The position numbers and the translations under genes are program-made. From Nemertoderma westbladi (lineage: Eukaryota > Xenacoelomorpha > Nemertodermatida > Nemertodermatidae), in NCBI GenBank assembly GCA_032718475.1, contig JAUCBJ010005101.1, forward strand, positions 1 through 64,000: DNA of 64,000 nucleotides. Reading direction: 5' to 3'. This document shows positions 57,969-64,000 of this stretch, in pieces. The notes beneath the pieces were generated by a model. That model was not told the DNA's origin and did no database searches. It saw nothing but the letters and a program-made list of their open reading frames with translations. Each line of letters begins with the position of its first letter. Position 1 is the stretch's first letter.

Positions 57969-58841
57969 TTAGGTTCCAAGTAACAAGGGATGGGCGCGTA
58001 TAGTGCGACTGCACACATCGGCTAGCCAACCGGCAAGTGCAGCGTTCTCGAAGATATTGTATATAGCTAATGAGGGATGGAGTGGAACACTCATAAAGCT
58101 ATAAACGACGCCAGGTGCGGTTAATGGTCCGTCGAAGTATAATCGAGAATAATGATCTCCATATACTTGTTGGTAGCTGACAGGATTTCCGACTTTGAAA
58201 TTCCATCCATATTCTTGGAAGGCAAGATGTCCGATAGAGGTTCGTTGTACTTTATTGATGCCGCTGGATGTATTGGCATACATAGTTCGGAAGAAACCTC
58301 GGCCTTCTGCCCAGGGAGCAATCAGCTGGGTGTCTACGAAAGGATATTGGATATTCTCCATGTTTCTGAAGTCATTTTGGAGATCTCCATAAACAGCTGA
58401 GCCGATTTTAAGGATTCTCTCGTCAAACAGCATCTCGAGCACTGGCTGGTGTAGCATCGATCCATCTATACCCATGGCCGATTTGCGCTCGGTATCGGTA
58501 ACATAACGCTGCACGAGTTCGAATTGTCCATGTCGGAGTTTCATTTGTATCTCGGTGAGGGTCTGAAAAGAATAATCGATCATGTCGGAACACGCTCGAG
58601 TAAACACATAGGTAGAACCAGCTAGTCCACGTATGTGTATCATTCGTGTGGTTCCCAGTTCTCCAACCTGAACGCTACCTTCATTATTGTAAGTGACATC
58701 TCCATACATTTCGATAACGTTAAGAGTTTCGTTCCACTCTTTGGTGGCGTTTTCTATGGTCATACCCACCGGATGCCATAAGGTGGCGCGTTCGCTTGCG
58801 TTAGGTAGATCGCTATACTTCAGATAATGTGTAGTATACGT
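57969..58841 (-). CDS. Copy B C-terminal open frame
   Basis: Open from the inner border of the foldback element to TAA at 57969. The first Met is at 58769, but the frame is continuous 24 codons upstream and in phase with the central frame. Segments such as VIEMYGDVTYNNEGSVQVGE and LFDERILKIGSAVYGDLQND are protein-like and free of low complexity. A beta-rich protein is suggested by composition only. The product is unknown. Confidence 0.5.
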   Translation of the reverse strand, partial: TYTTHYLKYSDLPNASERATLWHPVGMTIENATKEWNETLNVIEMYGDVTYNNEGSVQVGELGTTRMIHIRGLAGSTYVFTRACSDMIDYSFQTLTEIQMKLRHGQFELVQRYVTDTERKSAMGIDGSMLHQPVLEMLFDERILKIGSAVYGDLQNDFRNMENIQYPFVDTQLIAPWAEGRGFFRTMYANTSSGINKVQRTSIGHLAFQEYGWNFKVGNPVSYQQVYGDHYSRLYFDGPLTAPGVVYSFMSVPLHPSLAIYNIFENAALAGWLADVCSRTIRAHPLLLGT

Positions 58842-58849
58842 CTCTGCAT

Positions 58850-60258
58850 TAGGGCGGTGCGTTTTTTACTTTTTTTCGATTTCATTGTTCTACCGGTGCA
58901 CAAAAGTTGCCAAATGGTAAAAAAATAAGGCAAAAAAAATTTCTTTAAATTTCGTCTATATCTTCACGGATCCCAAGAGGGTTGAAATTTTGTGCCATCG
59001 CGATGCACCATAATGAAATTTATAACAATATAACACATTGATGAAAGATCAATGACTCAAAAAAGAACTTCCTGCATGCATCAAATGTCATCAAATGGGT
59101 CCAAACTTAGTTAGATACCAAAATTTTAATTTTTGGATTAAGGGAACTAGTGCCACAGGCACTTGGCCAGAACCTACCATTTGGCGCAAGTGATGATTAT
59201 TCTCAATTTTCGCGATGGCCAACTTTGAGTTCTCCTACTGCATTAATATTATGCTCATTAGAACCACAATGGCCGATTTAGTGGGGGTAGACACCTTCAA
59301 AACAAACGTAGAGCAAATAGTTCTTGAGATATCGCAGAAAATGTGAAGTCCGGCACAAGTCTACATTACCGCCTTGATGTGATATGGACAAATACACTAA
59401 AAATGATATTTTGAATTATCTCAAGGAATCACGAATAGACACATCACAGAAAATGATCGATATAGTGGGTGAAGACACCTTCAAAATAAGAATAGAGTCA
59501 TTAGTTCTTGAGTTATTTTACAAAATGTCAAGACTATGTCAACCAATTAATACTTGATATTGAGTTGACCCATTCCACACATTTTGTACAAAAACTATAG
59601 TGAATTAATCACTACTCTTTAATTTTGAAGTTGTCTGTATACACTAAATAAATTTGTTGCAGTGATGTGTATATTTTTGATGCCTTAAGCTAATTAGAAG
59701 TAACATTTTTGTGTATTTGTCCATATCACATCAAGGCGGTAATGTAGACTTGTGCCGTACTTCACATTTTCTGCGATATCTCAAGAACTATTCGCTCTAC
59801 GTTTGGTTTGAAGGTGTCTACCCCCACTAAATCGGCCATTGCGGTTCTAATGAGCATAATATGAATGCAGTAGGAGAACTCAAAGTTGGCCATTGCGAAA
59901 ATTGAGAATAATCATCACTTGCGCCAAATGGTAGGTTCTGGCCATGTGCCTGTGGCACTAGTTCCCTTGACCCAAAAATTAAAATTTTGGTATCTAACTA
60001 AGTTTGGACCCATTTGATGACATTTGATGCATGCAGGAAGTTTTTTTTTGAGTCATTGATCTTTCATCAATGTGTTATATTGTTATACATTTCATTATGG
60101 TGCATCGCGATGGCACAAAATTTCAACCCTCTTGGGATCCGTGAAGATATAGATGAAATTTAAAGAAATTTTTTTTGCCTCATTTTTTTACCATTTGGCA
60201 ACTTTTGTGCACCGGTAGAACAATGAAATCGAAAAAAAGTAAAAAACGCACCGCCCTA
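58850..60258. mobile_element. Foldback hAT-like element, 1,409 bp
   Basis: Ends are TAGGGCGGTGCGTTTTTTAC and its exact inverse. Arms of about 555-560 bases (58850-59412 and 59706-60258) are inverted copies at high identity around a spacer of about 290 bases. The octamer CTCTGCAT flanks both sides (58842-58849, 60259-60266). An 8-bp duplication and TAGGG termini are the signature of hAT transposons. No transposase is present, so it is non-autonomous. It sits inside the coding sequence of copy B. Confidence 0.9.
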
Positions 60259-61749
60259 CTCTGCATCTCCATATTGCTGTATTCTCTCTTCCTTGAATAA
60301 TACGTCGAGATTCCAATGGACTAATCGAGTTTTAATAAATCCATCGAGATTATACGGAGGCATTATTTTTTTTTCTATTCTTGAAACATTATAAGGTTTT
60401 CTAAATGAGTTTACTTTGACTAATTGATCTAGATGTTTCTGTAGTTGTTCGAGTTCAACAAGATCTAGGGGGTTTATCAGTGGTAGAAACCTTAAACTGT
60501 GTGTAGGATCTTCCGGTTTCACCATATAATATTGAGTTAAATTGACATAATAAGGATGGTCTTTGATCCCATAAAATGAGTTTGGTAAAGGTCTAGCACA
60601 TAGGTTGACCTCGTGTACCATACGACGGACAAGATCCGCTCGATTGTCCGGAGGTTCAACAAGTATACCGTCGACACGAGCAGCCTCGATTGGTGGACGT
60701 TGTAACATAGGAGCGTCAGCGATAAGATCTCTAGATCTTAAGTTGATATCAACCGGTTGGGGTTGTACCGTGGCGAAGAGTTTGTCTCCGAAATGGGGAA
60801 CCATTGAAGGATGAATAATGGTTTTGGAATAGAGATCAGTCATAAAGATTTGAGCTTCTGGTTGGGCTAAAGCTGCTTCTTCTCTTTTGTCCATTTCGAT
60901 GTGCTTCTCCTCGAGCTGATTTTCCTCCACTTGTCGTTGGAAGCGTTCGTCCAAAAACTCTTGTAGAGAGTAGGTTCGTCCAAGTTCGATATCTTCTTCG
61001 AGATTCTGGATTTCCCGATCGAACTGGGGTAAAGCTAATTCTTTTACCGCTTGGACTTGTTGCTGCAATTTACGTTTATCTAAACAATCGTAGGTTCCTT
61101 TTCCGATCTTTTGTTGAATAGCGTCTAACGCGTTTCGTACGACGCTCTCCTCCACCTCGGTGACGGGTTGTATCGGGGTTAAACCGGGACGATTATATGG
61201 GTTGAACGGCGATATTAGATGTCCGCGTCCCAATCCGGCTAGGTAAGATGGGTGAATATCTAGGGAGCCCACAACCGGAGTGCCACTGACTAATTGTTCG
61301 GGTAACACTAGATCTTTGAACAATGAGTACAGTTCGGGAGGATCCGTCATACTATTAGGATCAAGAGTCTGAGGTCTCACCAGGGAATGAGGAGGTCTGA
61401 CCGAGTATTCCGGAACTCTGATCATAGTTTTATTTAAGGATCGTTTGAGTCGAGCAAGCGTGGGTGATACATCGAACAAGTTTCGCTCGAAACTCCCATA
61501 AGAATAGCGAGTAAAACTGTGTTTAGCGCAATGTCTCCGCGGATGTTTATGTCTTTCCGTTTGTTGGTTGGGTCTAGGGCATTCTTCGCAATAATACCAA
61601 AGACGCACGTCTTGTAGGGGAAACTCGGGTGATCTTTCTCCAGTTTTACAATATTCCTCCATCTGTTCGAAGCTATCTGGTACACCAGGTAGCGGTCGAT
61701 CGGCGGTAAGATACATCATAGTGAAATAGAGTCGTTTGAGTTCTATCAT
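60256..61749 (-). CDS. Copy B central open frame, 497 codons
   Basis: Starts at an internal Met (MIELKRLYFTMMYLTADRPL); the frame is open further upstream to the TGA near 61780, so this Met need not be the native start. Contains LWYYCEECPRPNQQ, the conserved block SGTPVVGSLDIHPSYLAGLG, and a charged helical stretch (QREIQNLEEDI-like, near FLDERFQRQVEENQLEEKHI). It then has a Pro-rich segment with NSFYGIKDHPYYVNLTQYYM. It ends at the TAG formed by the foldback element terminus. No enzyme motif is recognised. Confidence 0.55.
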   Translation of the reverse strand: MIELKRLYFTMMYLTADRPLPGVPDSFEQMEEYCKTGERSPEFPLQDVRLWYYCEECPRPNQQTERHKHPRRHCAKHSFTRYSYGSFERNLFDVSPTLARLKRSLNKTMIRVPEYSVRPPHSLVRPQTLDPNSMTDPPELYSLFKDLVLPEQLVSGTPVVGSLDIHPSYLAGLGRGHLISPFNPYNRPGLTPIQPVTEVEESVVRNALDAIQQKIGKGTYDCLDKRKLQQQVQAVKELALPQFDREIQNLEEDIELGRTYSLQEFLDERFQRQVEENQLEEKHIEMDKREEAALAQPEAQIFMTDLYSKTIIHPSMVPHFGDKLFATVQPQPVDINLRSRDLIADAPMLQRPPIEAARVDGILVEPPDNRADLVRRMVHEVNLCARPLPNSFYGIKDHPYYVNLTQYYMVKPEDPTHSLRFLPLINPLDLVELEQLQKHLDQLVKVNSFRKPYNVSRIEKKIMPPYNLDGFIKTRLVHWNLDVLFKEERIQQYGDAE

Positions 61750-62245
61750 AGGGTTATGATGTATACCTTGAGGATATCAGGTTTCTAGATTTTGTTGACT
61801 GGCTACATTGATATATGTTTCTCTCAAGAATTCCAAATATTCATTGAAGTCACTGCGTTTAACCGGCTCTTCAACATCTTCTCTTTCGAGTCGATTTCGA
61901 ATAGAATTTTCGTGTTCGATTCTCAGTTTATCATATGGTATGATATTTAAATAGAATCATTTCCCTTGCGGTGCCTACATCGTCTGTATCGTGTAAATCG
62001 ATAGGATGACCAGTAGTTAAGAAGTCCATATACGTACCATTACGATGCGTATAGCGAGCGGTGAATTTTCTATAGTCAAATTCACACGTGAGCTGTTCCT
62101 TTGACATTGGCGGTTCGATATAACGGCCATCGTCCTCCGTAGTATGTTGACTAGCGTCACCGCTTATTAAACTATCAACAAACGCTTGCAATGGTAGGGT
62201 ATATCGCTCCCTGATACCGAGATCATCTTCTGTCAACTCAGTCAT

Positions 62246-63930
62246 AGCTGCTATATGAGTTTATCGATAATATAATTAATAATATTTAGGCTAGCGGTCG
62301 TCGCTGCCTCCCCCTCAGTGCCCCGGGACAGCGCAAGATCCTCAGCGCTGATGTACTGTCGTCGCTGTGCCTCTCGCCAATGTAGTAGCTACACAACGAC
62401 AACAATAACCAGCGCGAGTCACTCCACTGTCCGTCCCAAGGGCTTAGATTTACTGGAGGTTCTTGCTACAGAGGCAGGGTAACTTTCACAACTGCGACTC
62501 GCTATTGTAAGCACACTTTAGTAGTAACATTCACCTATAAATACACAAATTCCACACTCCTGTCACAAATTGTACACATTTGGGCCATTTGTCCGTTAAT
62601 CAAGTGCCTTCCAGAATGCCACGTTATTATTATGTATCCCTGGATACTAGCAGGGTGCTATTTATTCCGTATGCTATTCAATGGGGCAAGCTTTCTATTG
62701 TTCTTTTAACTCGCTTCTAATTCTAGCGTGGTTGTTGCTATGGTGACATTATGGAAAGCTAGCAGTAGAATTAGGGTAATTCTCATGCATACAGATCTGG
62801 GATGCTATTTAATAGTGATTCTTTAATTGTCAATATTCCCCTTATACATGATTTTATGAATTTTATCGGCTATTGACTGTACACTGGAGATTCTCGCACA
62901 CTAATATACTTAATAGGGTGAATCTCTGCTCCCATGATCTATTAATTAATGGAATTTTGGGAATGTTACAAATTGTATAAAATGACAATTTATCAAATTC
63001 ATGAGAGGATATGAATTTAAAATTTATTCCCGTAAATTTTATTATTTGATATTAAAATAGATTTATTCCAGAAGATGTCTGGGGACTAGAATCTTAATTC
63101 TAGAAATTTTGTCTTTTTAAGAGTATCGGTAAGTGCTACGATATCTTAATCGACTAGAATTTTAGAGGATCGAAATTTTAACAGATTTTGATTTACAAAC
63201 TCTCCAGAGTTAATTTGTCAGCATTTACTCTATTATAACATTTGTTTTAACAGATTTTATAAATATTTATTAAATATTTAATATTTAAGGTGGGCACCGA
63301 TTTATTCCAGAACATGTCTGGGGACGTTAACCGCTGATTCTAGAATTTTGTCTTTCAAGTATATCGGTGGGTGCCGCGAGATCTTCTATCTAGAATTTCA
63401 GATGGACAAAGGGTTTAACAGATTTATTTTGCGTTTCAACGCTACTGTTAAATGGACATCATTCTACTATATGTATTATTTAATATACGGTATGAGAGCA
63501 ATATTGCAAGAAGCAATGTCAGTGAGAAGAGGCAAGTCGTTTCCAAGGTCTACCCAGAGCTTGGTTTAGCCGAGACATGAGGATCTGAACTTTGCATTCC
63601 TAATACTCTACTTACCAATAATACTTGAGTATAGTAGGGGCGGTATTTTGTACTTTAATAAGTACTGACATTTCATCTTACTGTAGTCACGTATTTATAG
63701 TATGATACGGACAGTAAGGAATGAGAAAATGAATTATTTCTCGCCGTTAAACGAAATATATTATACTAAGTAATTAAGTAATAAAACGAATATATTGCAC
63801 TAATCTACTGAATAATCGATAAAATATTATTCTACTAAATAAAATTAAAGAAAACGATTATAATAATAAAATTACGTAATAATACATACATAAATATAAA
63901 AATAATAAAAAAAAATATAAAATAATGTAG
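62246..63930. other. Shared upstream region, copy B
   Basis: Corresponds to 46485-48730 without the 558-bp MITE. Contains the same pair of TTATTCCAGA-type 240-base repeats (from about 63060 and 63299). No coding sequence is recognised; a 73-codon plus frame near 63348 is a by-product of the repeat. Confidence 0.5.
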
Positions 63931-64000
63931 TCACACACCCACTCCAGACGCTGTTACGTTGGGGAGTCCCTAGATGTTTGTTGGATTAGGGAGGTGGTCG
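63931..64000 (-). mobile_element. Start of a second BEL/Pao fragment, cut by the window edge
   Basis: The last 70 bases match 48733-48800 closely (TCACACACCCACTCCAGACG and GTTGGGGAGTCCCT). This shows that the Pao fragment next to copy A is repeated next to copy B and continues past the window. Confidence 0.8.

Larger units (their letters stand above)
57969..62245 (-). pseudogene. Unrecognised gene, copy B, split by a foldback element
   Basis: The minus strand starts with MTELTEDDLGIRERYTLPLQ (62245). An 11-base deletion relative to copy A shifts the frame at about 61935. An in-frame TGA lies near 61780. The long frame 61749-60256 (497 codons) then runs into the foldback element, whose first bases supply its stop. 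The remainder (58841-57969, 290 codons) continues on the other side in the same phase. The intact gene would exceed 900 codons. Features: acidic N-terminus, CEEC/C-H-C pattern near residue 37 of the long frame (YYCEECPRPNQ, HCAKHSF), and a Glu/Gln-rich helix. The C-terminal third is rich in aromatic and beta-type residues. No family was recognised. A structural protein of an endogenised large DNA virus is one possibility, held loosely. Confidence 0.6.

Overview
The window reads as repeat-dominated nuclear DNA from an animal, most likely an aquatic invertebrate; the exact lineage cannot be fixed from the sequence. Supporting signs are spliced phase-1 exons encoding a secreted cysteine-rich PAN/apple-like protein, several clades of EN+RT non-LTR retrotransposons, a BEL/Pao LTR-element relic, piggyBac-like and hAT-like non-autonomous elements, Helentron-like tandem elements with CAGT/CAGC microsatellites, and AT-rich spacers. 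Nothing points to a bacterium, organelle or plasmid.

Layout. 0-9 kb holds old repeats: a 98-bp tandem repeat, two diverged 1.5-kb direct repeats, a tRNA-derived SINE head and RTE-like LINE fragments. 9.4-12.8 kb is a decayed CR1/Jockey-like LINE (minus). 13.5-18.1 kb holds RTE-like and endonuclease fragments. 18.2-24.0 kb is a nearly complete two-ORF LINE (minus), apparently nested in an older plus-strand LINE. 24.2-25.8 kb is a piggyBac-like MITE flanked by TTAA. 26.1-43.2 kb is the one convincing host gene: three exons, with intron 1 filled by a 16-kb head-to-tail array of 11 Helentron/HINE-like units. One unit is interrupted by about 0.95 kb of (GGCTC)n.

44.9-64 kb is a second system. An unrecognised gene of more than 900 codons (minus strand) exists in two broken copies, A (44.9-46.5 kb) and B (58.0-62.2 kb). 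Both share about 2 kb of upstream DNA and a BEL/Pao fragment, which makes a direct duplication with a period near 15.2 kb. Between the copies lie a CR1-like LINE with intact ORF1 and ORF2, ORF2 being fused in frame to a BEL/Pao gag (1,884 codons), and a gag-protease ORF whose reverse transcriptase has been deleted. Copy B is split by a 1.4-kb foldback hAT-like element with an 8-bp target duplication.

The two observations most worth following are (i) covariation between the 5' and 3' terminal pairing sequences of the Helentron-like units, which defines two end-compatible subfamilies, and (ii) the unrecognised duplicated gene with its foldback insertion and chimeric LINE-Pao neighbour. All identifications come from reading translations and motifs; no database search was run.
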